Assembly: GCA_020161245.1 (NCBI GenBank)
Contig: JAIUOK010000001.1
Coordinates: 124,001-188,000 of the forward strand
From: Actinomycetota bacterium
GTDB taxonomy: Bacteria; Actinomycetota; Actinomycetes; S36-B12; CAIYMF01
Direction of reading: 5' to 3'
Length of the DNA: 64,000 nt
The notes beneath the pieces were generated by a model. The model made no database searches. It was given only the letters and a program-made list of their open reading frames with translations, and was not told the origin of the DNA. Made by a program: the position numbers and the translations under genes. Positions within the stretch are counted from its first letter, which is position 1. The number at the start of each line of letters is the position of its first letter. Positions 1-7,979 of this stretch are shown here, one piece after another.

Positions 1-1
1 C

Positions 2-133
2 GTGCTCGACGGCGAGGACCTCGACTCGGCCCTGCGCTCGGTCAGCGGCGCCGGTGTGGAGCGGCTGGTGGAGCGATGGCGCGAGCGTGCCGGCTCGCTC
101 GCCGCGGGCGCCGCGGGCACGATCGAGCCATGA
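2..133 (+). CDS. C-terminal end of an unidentified protein (5' truncated by window edge)
   Basis: The open frame enters from the left edge and ends with TGA at 131-133, giving a 43-residue tail rich in Arg, Glu and Ala that ends in GTIEP. Its stop overlaps the ATG of the next gene (ATGA), which suggests translational coupling and supports this frame as coding. Too little is present to assign a family, and I see no diagnostic motif. Confidence 0.45.
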   Translation: MLDGEDLDSALRSVSGAGVERLVERWRERAGSLAAGAAGTIEP

Positions 134-1410
134 CACCCGCCGCGCTGCCGTGGCCGTTCGTGGCCGGCCTGCTCGCGGCGTCGCTGCTGCTCCTGGTGGC
201 GCTGACGGCCCGGTGGGTGCCGCCGGTGCGCTGGCCCCGGACGTCGCCCGCCGACGTCGACCTCGACTTCGCCCCCCACGAGCAGGCGCGCGAGCGCGCG
301 TTCCGGCGCCGGGTGCGCCCGTGGGGCCTGGCCGGCACGGCGCTCGGCGTCGTCGTCCCGACCGTGCTGCTGCTCGCAGGCGCGGTGCGCTCGGCGGCCG
401 ACGTCGACGGGCCCTGGTGGGTGCAGGTGCTGGCGGTGACGACGCTCGTGCTGGTCGCGGGCCGGCTGCTCACGCTGCCGGGCGCGGTCGTGGTGCGCCG
501 CCGCTCGCTCGAGGTGGGCCTCGCCGCCGGCAGCTGGGCTCGGTGGTGGCGCGACGTCGCGGTGGCCTCGCTGCTGGGCTGGGCGATCACGGGCGCCGCG
601 ATGCTGGGCTGGGTGGCGGTCGTGCGGGTGCTGCCCTCGGCGTGGTGGTGGGTCCTGGCGCTGGCGTCCGCGGCGCTGGTCGTGCTGATGTCCTTCGTCC
701 TCCCGGTGCTCGTGGAGCCGCTGTTCGCGCGGTTCGAGCCGCTGGCGGACGGTCCGCTGCGCGACCGTCTGCTCGGGCTGGCGGCGCACGCCGGGGTGCC
801 CGTGCGCGACGTGCTCGTGGCGGACGCGTCGCGGCGCACGACCGCCCTCAACGCGTACGTGTCGGGCCTGGGGCCCACACGCCGCATCGTCGTGCACGAC
901 ACGCTCGTCCAGCGCGGCGCCGACGACGAGACCGCCGCCGTGCTGGCCCACGAGCTCGGCCATGTCGTGCACCGCGACGTGGCCGTCGGCACCTTCCTCG
1001 GCGCGGTCGGTGCCGGCGCGGGCGTCCTGGCCGCGGCGCTGGCCCTGACGTGGGTGCCGCTGCTCGAGCTCGTCGGCGTGGCCGGGCCCGCCGACCCTGC
1101 CGCGGCCGGCCTCCTGCTCGCCGGCGGGGCGTGGATCGGGCTGCTCACCGCGCCGGTGCAGAACGCGGTGTCGAGGCGGGTCGAGAGGCGGGCCGACGTC
1201 TACGGCCTCGACCTGGCCCGGGATCCGGCCACAGTGGCGGCCATGCACCGCTCTTTGGCGGTGGTCAACCTCGCGCCGCTGCGCCCCGTGCCGCTGCTGC
1301 ACTGGTGGTTCGGCACGCATCCGACGTCGCCCGAGCGCATCGCCTACGCGCGGCGGTGGGCGCGCGGCCAGGGGCTCCCCGAGATCGAGGGGCTGGCACC
1401 CCCGCGCTGA
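130..1410 (+). CDS. M48 family metallopeptidase, CAAX prenyl protease 1 (Ste24)-like
   Basis: A 426-residue integral membrane zinc endopeptidase. Several hydrophobic segments fill roughly residues 5-200. The zinc motif HELGH lies at about 274-278, and the third ligand region is ERRADVYGLDL further downstream. The C-terminal segment with HPTSPERIAYAR is characteristic of Ste24-type proteins. Known members cleave membrane or prenylated proteins on the cytoplasmic side. Bacterial homologues usually have no defined substrate and are assumed to act in membrane protein quality control. The ATG at 130 overlaps the upstream stop, so the gene is probably the distal member of an operon entering from the left. 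A longer in-frame upstream extension exists but lies within the upstream gene and is not needed. Confidence 0.9.
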   Translation: MTPAALPWPFVAGLLAASLLLLVALTARWVPPVRWPRTSPADVDLDFAPHEQARERAFRRRVRPWGLAGTALGVVVPTVLLLAGAVRSAADVDGPWWVQVLAVTTLVLVAGRLLTLPGAVVVRRRSLEVGLAAGSWARWWRDVAVASLLGWAITGAAMLGWVAVVRVLPSAWWWVLALASAALVVLMSFVLPVLVEPLFARFEPLADGPLRDRLLGLAAHAGVPVRDVLVADASRRTTALNAYVSGLGPTRRIVVHDTLVQRGADDETAAVLAHELGHVVHRDVAVGTFLGAVGAGAGVLAAALALTWVPLLELVGVAGPADPAAAGLLLAGGAWIGLLTAPVQNAVSRRVERRADVYGLDLARDPATVAAMHRSLAVVNLAPLRPVPLLHWWFGTHPTSPERIAYARRWARGQGLPEIEGLAPPR

Positions 1411-1412
1411 CC

Positions 1413-2942
1413 TCAGCCCTCGTCGGTCCAGGCCGGCGTGGTCGGCGCGCGCAGGACGACGGTCTCGGCCTCGTCGTCGCGCGCGACCTCGACCCAGCCC
1501 TTCTGGGCCACGAGCACCTGCGAGAGCGGCTCGGTGGTCGAGAGCACGGCGACGTCCGGGGAGAGCTCGGCGAGCAGCTCCTCCCAGCCCGGTGCGACGT
1601 TGGGCAGGTCCTCGGTGTAGCGCTGGATCCACTCGGCGCCGTACCTGTCGGCGCGGCCGTCGACGCCGAGCTGCAGGTGGCCCGGGCCGCCGCCGTACCA
1701 GAGGATCGGGCCGGACAGGTTGTAGGTGTTGAGGACCCGTAGCGGCCCGGGGGCGTCGGCGAGGGTCGAGATCGCGTCGACGGGGATGCCGGGCTGCTCC
1801 GACTCGGGGGAGGTGAGCGCGAGGACGGGCGCGAGCACCGCCGCGACGATCCAGGCCCCGACGAGCACGCGGTGCATCGGCTGCGGTGCAGTGCCTTCGC
1901 GCGGGTCGGGCTCGCCCAGGGCACGGGCGAGGATGCCCGCGACGATGGGCGCCAGCATGAGCACGGTCGGCGCGATCGAGCGCCAGGCCTGGTAGCCGAA
2001 GGCGAGCAGGGTCAGGACGAGGACGACCTCGCCCCACGTCGGACGGGCGCGCCCGCGGGCCCAGGCGACGACGACGAGCAGGGCGGTCAGGGTCAGCGAG
2101 ATGCCCTGCCAGTCCCAGACGATGACGTGCTTCCACTCCGCGATCGACACGGTGGCCGACGAGAAGCGCAGGAACGCGAAGGCGTTGTCGAGCCCGGCGG
2201 GGGAGATCGCGGCTGCGGGGAAGCACAGGGCGGCCAGGCCCACGGCGAGCCAGGCGGCGCGGTCGCGCAGTCCGTGGTCGATCGCGCGGGCGACGGCGGC
2301 GATCACCAGCGCCATCGGCAGGATCAGCCAGCCGCCGTGGAAGTTCGCCCACACCACGACGAGCGGCAGGGCCGCCCACCAGCGGGGGAGCCGGCCCTCG
2401 CGCCACAGCCGCAGCGCCCACCAGCCGACCAGCGGCGCGAGCACGTAGGTCAGCTGCTGGCTGCGCTCCTGCGACGCCATCGCGACGGCGACGCCGCCGA
2501 GCGCGAACGGCCACACGGCCGCCCGCGCCGGGCGCCCGCGCAGGGTCACCAGGCCGAGGACGGCCAGGGCGGCGAGCGCGGTGAGGGCCCGGTAGAGGAT
2601 CAGGGCGTTGAAGCCGCCGAGCTCGTACAGCTTGGCGAAGAGAACCTCGGCCAGCCACTGGGTGGTGATCCAGGTGTCGGGCACCGGGGCGTACGACCAG
2701 CCGCGCGCGGCCTCGGCGACCGGCGTGCCGCCGAGGATCTCCTGGCCGATCAGCAGGTGCCAGTACAGATCGATGTCGGTGAGCGGCCGCAGTGCCACCT
2801 GCAGGGGGACGACGACCACGGTGACGGCGGCGAGCAGCAGCCACGGCGTCGGGCGCTCGCGGCGCGCGGGCGCCACGGCAGTGTCGGCCCCCTCCACGGC
2901 GGCGTCGACGGCGTCGGCGCCGGCCGGCTCGATCGCGGTCAC
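1413..2942 (-). CDS. multi-pass membrane protein, possible GT-C glycosyltransferase
   Basis: A protein of 509 residues with about ten hydrophobic segments. After a short acidic N-terminus and the first membrane segment comes LRPLTDIDLYWHLL, an acidic loop placed like the catalytic first loop of GT-C (dolichyl/polyprenyl-phosphate sugar) transferases. The C-terminal 130 residues are more soluble and extracytoplasmic-like, with the WYGGG and GRADRYG stretches. I chose the GTG at 2942 because GGAGGAGG lies 6-7 bases upstream. In-frame upstream codons would extend it about 20 residues without a better ribosome site. It is convergent with the M48 gene, with only 2 bases between them. The function is inference: no family-specific signature beyond the topology and the DID loop is visible. 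Confidence 0.7.
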   Translation of the reverse strand: MTAIEPAGADAVDAAVEGADTAVAPARRERPTPWLLLAAVTVVVVPLQVALRPLTDIDLYWHLLIGQEILGGTPVAEAARGWSYAPVPDTWITTQWLAEVLFAKLYELGGFNALILYRALTALAALAVLGLVTLRGRPARAAVWPFALGGVAVAMASQERSQQLTYVLAPLVGWWALRLWREGRLPRWWAALPLVVVWANFHGGWLILPMALVIAAVARAIDHGLRDRAAWLAVGLAALCFPAAAISPAGLDNAFAFLRFSSATVSIAEWKHVIVWDWQGISLTLTALLVVVAWARGRARPTWGEVVLVLTLLAFGYQAWRSIAPTVLMLAPIVAGILARALGEPDPREGTAPQPMHRVLVGAWIVAAVLAPVLALTSPESEQPGIPVDAISTLADAPGPLRVLNTYNLSGPILWYGGGPGHLQLGVDGRADRYGAEWIQRYTEDLPNVAPGWEELLAELSPDVAVLSTTEPLSQVLVAQKGWVEVARDDEAETVVLRAPTTPAWTDEG

Positions 2943-3072
2943 CTGATCCTCCTCCCCGTCGCCCATCCCGGGATCATCGCGCGCGCCCGCCGGTCGGCGG
3001 CGCACCTGGCCCCGGACATGCCGCAGGGGCCGTCGGGCGACCGACGACCCCTGCGTGCAGCTGCCAGGTGCG

Positions 3073-3249
3073 TCAGCAGCCCTTGGTCGAGATGCAGTCG
3101 TTCGTCGACTTGAAGACCGTGCTGACCCGCTGGCCGAGCAGGAAGACGACGGCGACGATGAGAGCCGCGATTGCGGCGACGAGCAGGCCGTACTCGACGG
3201 CGGACGCGCCCTCGTCGTGACGGAGAGCGGTGCGAATGCGAGTGATCAT
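3073..3249 (-). CDS. flp: Flp/Fap-type pilin
   Basis: A short gene (58 residues) of the Flp pilin family, the major subunit of Tad pili. It starts MITRIRTALRHDEGASAVEY, followed by GLLVAAIAALIVAVVFLLG, the single N-terminal hydrophobic helix. The EGASAVEYGLL core matches the Flp prepilin cleavage and assembly region: the prepilin peptidase cuts before a hydrophobic stretch containing the conserved Glu-Tyr. Two cysteines near the C-terminus (DCISTKGC) could form a disulfide. A GGAGG motif lies about 11 bases upstream of the ATG. It stands alone, 3.8 kb from the tad export operon, next to a two-component system that may control it. Confidence 0.88.
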   Translation of the reverse strand: MITRIRTALRHDEGASAVEYGLLVAAIAALIVAVVFLLGQRVSTVFKSTNDCISTKGC

Positions 3250-3466
3250 CGGGAAAGCCCCTCCAGTAGGCGTGCCCCCCGTCCTGTCGGGGCGACGCCT
3301 GAAGTCTGGCAGCGGAGCGTGACGGAAAGATCCGTCGTCAAGGCCGACGAGCCTCAGACTTTCGGACGATTCGATGACGGAGAGTCACCCGACCGGCGTA
3401 AGGAAAGCCCTCAGATCCTCGTTCGGACCTGCCGCGGCAGGGTGTGCGGGGGGATCGAGGGCCCGA
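3250..3466. promoter_or_regulatory. intergenic region upstream of the Flp pilin gene
   Basis: These 217 bases between the response regulator stop and the Flp pilin start are less GC-rich than their surroundings and have no convincing gene. They presumably hold the flp promoter. CGGAGAGT at 3378-3385 matches the first eight bases of a 19-base element found upstream of both TadE-type genes in this window. Confidence 0.4.
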
Positions 3467-4108
3467 TCACATGCCAGGGTCGTCGCGCTTGAGCAGCCCG
3501 AGCCGCAGGGCCGTCATGAGCGCCTGGGCGCGGTTGCCAGCGCCGAGCTTGTCGTAGAGCTTGCTGATGTGGGTCTTGGTGGTCGACTCGCTGATGTAGA
3601 GCTTCTTGCTGATCTGCGCCACGCCGAGGCCGTCGGCGAGCAGGTTGAGCACCTCGGTCTCGCGCGGCGAGAGCTGCGGGCCCGAGGGCGAGAGCTTGCG
3701 CTTCATCGCCTCGTTGAGGTCGGCCGCGGTGAACGCGCGCGGGGCGCTGGCGGCATGCCGGGCCGCGGCGACGACGTCCTCGACCGGGGAGTTCTTCGGC
3801 ACGAAGGCCGAGGCGCCGGCGTCGAGGGCCTCGAAGAGCGTGTCGTCGCCCGCGTACATCGTGAGCACGACGATGCCGAGCTGGTCGTCGGTGGCCCGGA
3901 TCTCGCGGCACGCCTGCAGCCCGTTGCCGTCGGGCAGGCGGACGTCGAGCAGCACGACGTCGGGCTGCGAGAGCGCGATCAGCCGTCGAGCGTCCGCGAG
4001 GGTGCCCGCCTCGCCGACCACGGTGAAGTCGCCGTCGCGCTCGAACGCGCGGCGCAGCCCCTGCCGGATCAGCTCATGGTCGTCCACGAGCAGCACGCTG
4101 ATGCCCAT
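3467..4108 (-). CDS. NarL/LuxR-family response regulator
   Basis: A protein of 213 residues. The receiver domain (about 1-120) has the acidic pair Asp9-Asp10 (LLVDDHE), the phosphoacceptor Asp55 in VVLLDVRLPDG, the switch Thr in VVLTMY and the conserved Lys in FVPKNS. The LuxR-type helix-turn-helix (about 145-205) starts with LSPRETEVLNLLADGL and contains the recognition helix region STTKTHISKLYDKL. It is a phosphorylation-activated DNA-binding regulator. The cognate kinase gene lies immediately upstream (4158-5804, 49 bases between them) in the same orientation, so they form a two-component operon. Their position between the Flp pilin and the tad operon suggests, as inference only, control of pilus genes. 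Confidence 0.93.
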   Translation of the reverse strand: MGISVLLVDDHELIRQGLRRAFERDGDFTVVGEAGTLADARRLIALSQPDVVLLDVRLPDGNGLQACREIRATDDQLGIVVLTMYAGDDTLFEALDAGASAFVPKNSPVEDVVAAARHAASAPRAFTAADLNEAMKRKLSPSGPQLSPRETEVLNLLADGLGVAQISKKLYISESTTKTHISKLYDKLGAGNRAQALMTALRLGLLKRDDPGM

Positions 4109-4157
4109 TGCCGAGCCCCCTTGAGTCGGCCTCGATCATGCCACGCGGGGGTGGCGC

Positions 4158-5804
4158 TCAGGCGTCGCCGCGCGCCGGGAGCGGGTTCTGCGCCGCAGGA
4201 CGGCGCGCCGTGCCCGCTCCGAGGGTCACCTCGACGACGGTCCCGCCGCCGACGCGCTGGCGCACGGTGAGGCTCGCCCCGAGGCGCGCGCTGCGCTCGC
4301 GCATGATCTCCATGCCGAAGGAGTCGGCGCGCGCCGTCCCGAGCCCGCGGCCGTCGTCAGCCACACGCAGGAACGCCCGCGGCGGGTCGACGCGGCAGGT
4401 GACCCACAGGTTGTTGGCGTGGGCGTGCCGGCGGGCGTTGGTGATCGCCTCCTGGGCCACGCGCAGCAGCTCGGTCTCGGCCTCGATCGGCAGGCGGTAG
4501 GGCGACTCGTCGAGCACGAGGTGGACGGTGAGGCTCGATCCCGTGCCGACGCTGCGCACGTAGCTGGTGAGCGCGGCACCGAGGCCCGCGGCCGGCTGGA
4601 CGTCGCTGCGCAGGTCGAAGATCGACAGCCGCAGCTCGCTCACGATCCGCGTGAGCTCGCCGCGCAGGCTCTCCAGGTCGTCGCGCACCTCGGGGTCGGT
4701 GGAGCGCGCGCGCAGGTCGTCGACGGCGAAGCCGAGGGCTGCGACCTCCTGCGCCACGCCGTCGTGGATCTCGCGGGCCAGGCGGCGGCGCTCCTCGACC
4801 GTGGCCAGCGCCCGCACCTCGCTGAAGAGCTGGCCGGTGTCGATGCGCAGCGCTGCAGAGTCGACGAGCTCCTGCGCCCGGGCCACCTCGCGGCGGCCCC
4901 AGGGCCCGCCCTCGCGCTCGAACCCGACGAGGCCGACGCGGCGGTCGCCGAGGCGCAGGGCGAGGACGGCCGAGTGCCCTGTGGCCGGATCGGTGAAGGT
5001 CCCGCTCTGCTGCACCGGCCGGCCGGTGGCCCAGACCTTGCTCCAGATCCCCTCGTCGATGTCGGGGTCCCACTCGATGTGGTCGGCGCCGATGTAGGCC
5101 AGCGGCATGAGCACGCCGCTGCCGGCCGACCCGTAGAGCGCTGCCCGGTCGAACTCCACGACCTTGGCGATGTCGCCCAGCACCTGCTGCGCGAGCGCCA
5201 CCTCGTCGAGGCCCGTGGGCAGCGCGCGGGCGACGTCGCGCAGGCGGGTGAGCAGCTGGTGGGCGGTGACGTAGGTGGCCGTGGCCTCGCGCTGGCGCAC
5301 GGTGACGCGGCGGACCCACGCGCCCACCAGACCGGTGGCCAGGCCGAGGCCGGTCCAGGTGATGATGTCGCGGGTGCTGGTGCCGGTGAGGCCGCCGCTC
5401 GCGGCGCGCAGGCCCACGATGCCGGCGAACTGCACGAACGCCGCACCGAGCGCCGACACGATCCCGAGCAGCAGGCCCGCTGCCAGCGGGGGCACGACCA
5501 GGTAGGGCATGAGCGACACGGCGAGCGTCGGGCCCAGGCCGATGATGCAGGCTGCGGCCGCCGCCTCCGCGAGCGGGCGCCAGCGCCGCGCCGCGGCCCA
5601 GGGGAGCGGCACGCTCGCGAGCAGGGCGACCATGGCCAGCAGCGCCAGCTGCGTCGAGGGGAACGACGCCGCGCCCTCGGGCTGCAGATCGAGGAACGCC
5701 GACACGCCGCACAGCACCAGCACGCCCACGCGCACGACCACGAGGATCGGCTCGGGCGGCTCGTAGACCCAGCGCGTGCTGGGGTCGCTGGTGACGGCGC
5801 TCAT
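4158..5804 (-). CDS. membrane sensor histidine kinase (HisKA_3 type, NarX/DesK-like) with GAF domain
   Basis: A protein of 548 residues. Residues of about 20-215 carry six or more hydrophobic segments. A GAF-like region follows (LPTGLDEVALAQQVLGDIAK onward, about 230-330). Then comes the dimerisation helix with ERRRLAREIHDGVAQE, with the phosphoacceptor His near 347. The HATPase_c domain shows AQEAITNARRHAHA (N box) and DDGRGLG (G1 box). This class autophosphorylates and passes phosphate to NarL/LuxR regulators, exactly the type encoded next. The ATG at 5804 was chosen because it precedes the first membrane segment. No strong ribosome site is visible. It is divergent from the ATPase gene at 5971. 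Confidence 0.92.
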   Translation of the reverse strand: MSAVTSDPSTRWVYEPPEPILVVVRVGVLVLCGVSAFLDLQPEGAASFPSTQLALLAMVALLASVPLPWAAARRWRPLAEAAAAACIIGLGPTLAVSLMPYLVVPPLAAGLLLGIVSALGAAFVQFAGIVGLRAASGGLTGTSTRDIITWTGLGLATGLVGAWVRRVTVRQREATATYVTAHQLLTRLRDVARALPTGLDEVALAQQVLGDIAKVVEFDRAALYGSAGSGVLMPLAYIGADHIEWDPDIDEGIWSKVWATGRPVQQSGTFTDPATGHSAVLALRLGDRRVGLVGFEREGGPWGRREVARAQELVDSAALRIDTGQLFSEVRALATVEERRRLAREIHDGVAQEVAALGFAVDDLRARSTDPEVRDDLESLRGELTRIVSELRLSIFDLRSDVQPAAGLGAALTSYVRSVGTGSSLTVHLVLDESPYRLPIEAETELLRVAQEAITNARRHAHANNLWVTCRVDPPRAFLRVADDGRGLGTARADSFGMEIMRERSARLGASLTVRQRVGGGTVVEVTLGAGTARRPAAQNPLPARGDA

Positions 5805-5970
5805 CGGGATGACGGTGGCACATCGGCGTCGTGGACGCGCGCACCGGGTGGTGCACCGGGCCGCCCGTGTCGATGCCCGCCGTTGCGCCGTGGGTTCCCG
5901 GCGTGACCCCGATCGGGCGAGCCCTGCCGGCCTGCCGCCGCGGAGGGCGGCGGTCTGCCAGCATGACGCC

Positions 5971-6984
5971 ATGACCGACCAGACCTCCCTCGGGGGCCGC
6001 CTCGACCGGCTCTCCGACGTCCTCGCCGAGACCGACGAGCGCCTGCGCCTCGGGCACTCGGCGACCCACCGCCCGTGGCCGACCGGGTTCATCCCGCTCG
6101 ACACCTACCTGTCGGGAGGGCTGCGGCCCGGCGAGCTCACGCTGCTCGGCGGCCCGCAGGGCCTGGGCAAGACGACGATGGCGCTGCAGATCGCGCGCCA
6201 GGTGGCGGCCAAGGGGCACCCGGTCGTCTACGTCTCGTACGAGCACGACTCGGTGAGCCTGCTCGAGCGCGTCGTCGCCGCCGAGGCGGGCGAGCTCGCC
6301 GGCCAGGACGGCGTGCCGCTGCGCGGAGTCCGCTCGGCGCTCGAGGGGGAGGGCGAGGCGGGGTCGCTGTCGGACCGGCTGTCGTCCGCGCCCGGCGGCG
6401 CCGAGGCGATCGCGTCGGTGTCGGTCGATCTCGACCGGTTCCACATCCTGCGCGCGCACGTCGACACCACGGTCGACGACATCACGTCCGCGGTGCGCGA
6501 GGTGATCGCGACCCACGGCGGCCAGCCGCTCGTCGTCGTCGACTACGTGCAGAAGGTCGCGGCGCCCGAGGCCGGCCAGGACGAGGAGCGCCGCATGGCC
6601 GTCGTCGCGGGCGCCCTCAAGGACCTGGCCCTCACCGGCGCCCTGCCGGTGCTGGCGATCTCGGCCAGCGACGCGGCCGGCATCGCCGACGGCACCCGCC
6701 TGCGCACGCAGAACCTGCGCGGTGCCTCAGCGCTGGCCTACGAGGCCGACTGCGTCCTGGTGCTCAACGAGAAGTACGACGTCGTGGCCCGCCACCACCT
6801 GGTGTACGGCGCGGCCAACGCCGACCGGTACCACCACTTCGTGGTGCTCTCGATCGAGAAGAACCGCGGCGGCCTCGCCCGGGTCGACATGGAGTTCCGC
6901 AAGCGCTTCGAGCAGGCCCGCTACGAGCGCGCCGGCGAGCTGGTGCGCGAGCAGCTGGTCGACTCGCGGCTCTGGACGTCGTAG
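5971..6984 (+). CDS. RecA-fold ATPase related to the DnaB helicase C-terminal domain
   Basis: A protein of 337 residues. The Walker A motif GGPQGLGKTT lies at about 60-69, and the Walker B-like strand is PLVVVDYVQKV. TGFIPLDTYLSGGLRPGEL before the P-loop is typical of DnaB-C/KaiC-type ATPases. The DnaB N-terminal primase-interaction domain is absent, so this is not the replicative helicase. The ATG at 5971 is the start just before the conserved core; CAGCAT lies six bases upstream and may be a -10 element. It is convergent with the tad operon, separated by a strong hairpin. Its role is unknown; a link to pilus or two-component function is only positional. Confidence 0.75.
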   Translation: MTDQTSLGGRLDRLSDVLAETDERLRLGHSATHRPWPTGFIPLDTYLSGGLRPGELTLLGGPQGLGKTTMALQIARQVAAKGHPVVYVSYEHDSVSLLERVVAAEAGELAGQDGVPLRGVRSALEGEGEAGSLSDRLSSAPGGAEAIASVSVDLDRFHILRAHVDTTVDDITSAVREVIATHGGQPLVVVDYVQKVAAPEAGQDEERRMAVVAGALKDLALTGALPVLAISASDAAGIADGTRLRTQNLRGASALAYEADCVLVLNEKYDVVARHHLVYGAANADRYHHFVVLSIEKNRGGLARVDMEFRKRFEQARYERAGELVREQLVDSRLWTS

Positions 6985-7000
6985 CCGCCGACGCACGGCG

Positions 7001-7031
7001 AAGGGGCGGGACCGATGCGGTCCCGCCCCTT
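7001..7031. terminator. bidirectional intrinsic-type terminator hairpin
   Basis: A perfect 14-bp stem (7001-7014 with 7018-7031, arm AAGGGGCGGGACCG) with loop ATG. It sits between the convergent ATPase gene and tadC. The arm ends give short A/T flanks on either strand. Confidence 0.85.
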
Positions 7032-7045
7032 GTTCGTCGCTGCTT

Positions 7046-7978
7046 CTAGACGTTCGAGAACGCGTTGACGATCTGGATGACGGCCGGGCCGAGGATCGCG
7101 ATGAACAGCACCGGGAGGATGCAGAAGATCAGCGGGAAGAGGATCTTCACCGGCACCTTCTGGGCTGCCTCCTCCGCGCGCTGCGAGCGGCGGATGCGCA
7201 TCTCGCGCGCCTGCACGCGCAGTACGTTCGCCACCGGGATGCCGAAGGCGTCGGCCTGCACCATCGAGCTCACGAACCCCTTGAGCTCCGAGACGTCGGT
7301 GCGCTCGCCCAGGGCGCGCATGGCGTCCGAGCGCGACGTGCCGAGCTGCATCTCCTGCAGCACGCGGAAGAACTCGTCGGCCAGCGGGCCCGTGGTGTTG
7401 CGCGCGACCTGCGAGAGGGCAGCGTCGAAGCCGAGGCCGGCCTCCACCGAGATGACCAGCAGGTCGAGGGCGTCGGGCAGCTCGCGCAGGATCTGCTCGG
7501 ACCGGTTGTAGGCGGTCTGGTACAGCACGATGTTCGGCAGGAAGAAGCCGAGCACGGCCAGGCCGACGCCGAGGATGATCGCCCACAGCACGCTGCCGAG
7601 CAGCAGCGGGATGATCACGCCGGCGGCAACGCCGATGAGCAGCCCCAGCATCTTGAACGCGAGCACGCGGTCCGGGGTCCAGCCGACCGGGTTCCCGGCG
7701 AGGTCGAGCTTGTGCCGGATGCGGTCGCTCTGGTCGGACGCGGTGAAGCGGCGGCCCATGCGGGTGAGGCGGTCGAAGAACGGCCGCGTGACCCGCTCGT
7801 TGAACGGGCGGTCGAGGTCGCGCCGCATGCTGTCGGGGGCGGCGTTGATGGCCTCGACCGCGGCGAGCGAGCGCTGCACGCCGCCGTCGGCCGAGGAGCC
7901 GCTGATCATCGAGATGATCACGCCGGCGATGCCGAGGAAGATCGCGGCGAGGCCGGCCCACAGGACGAGCGATCCCAT
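7046..7978 (-). CDS. tadC: TadC-like type II secretion F-domain membrane protein
   Basis: A protein of 310 residues. An N-terminal hydrophobic segment (about 5-25) is followed by a cytoplasmic stretch, a pair of membrane segments near 110-160, the T2SSF domain with LPDALDLLVISVEAGLGFDAALSQVARNT (split here to its core LPDALDLLVISVEAG), and a C-terminal membrane segment. It is the inner-membrane platform partner of TadB in Tad pilus export. It is the last gene of the minus-strand operon, one base after the TadB stop, and a hairpin terminator follows. Confidence 0.92.
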   Translation of the reverse strand: MGSLVLWAGLAAIFLGIAGVIISMISGSSADGGVQRSLAAVEAINAAPDSMRRDLDRPFNERVTRPFFDRLTRMGRRFTASDQSDRIRHKLDLAGNPVGWTPDRVLAFKMLGLLIGVAAGVIIPLLLGSVLWAIILGVGLAVLGFFLPNIVLYQTAYNRSEQILRELPDALDLLVISVEAGLGFDAALSQVARNTTGPLADEFFRVLQEMQLGTSRSDAMRALGERTDVSELKGFVSSMVQADAFGIPVANVLRVQAREMRIRRSQRAEEAAQKVPVKILFPLIFCILPVLFIAILGPAVIQIVNAFSNV

Positions 7979-7979
7979 G

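Noticed and set aside
5971..6984. Replicative DnaB helicase
   Set aside because: The N-terminal DnaB domain is missing and the protein is too short; only the RecA-like core is similar.
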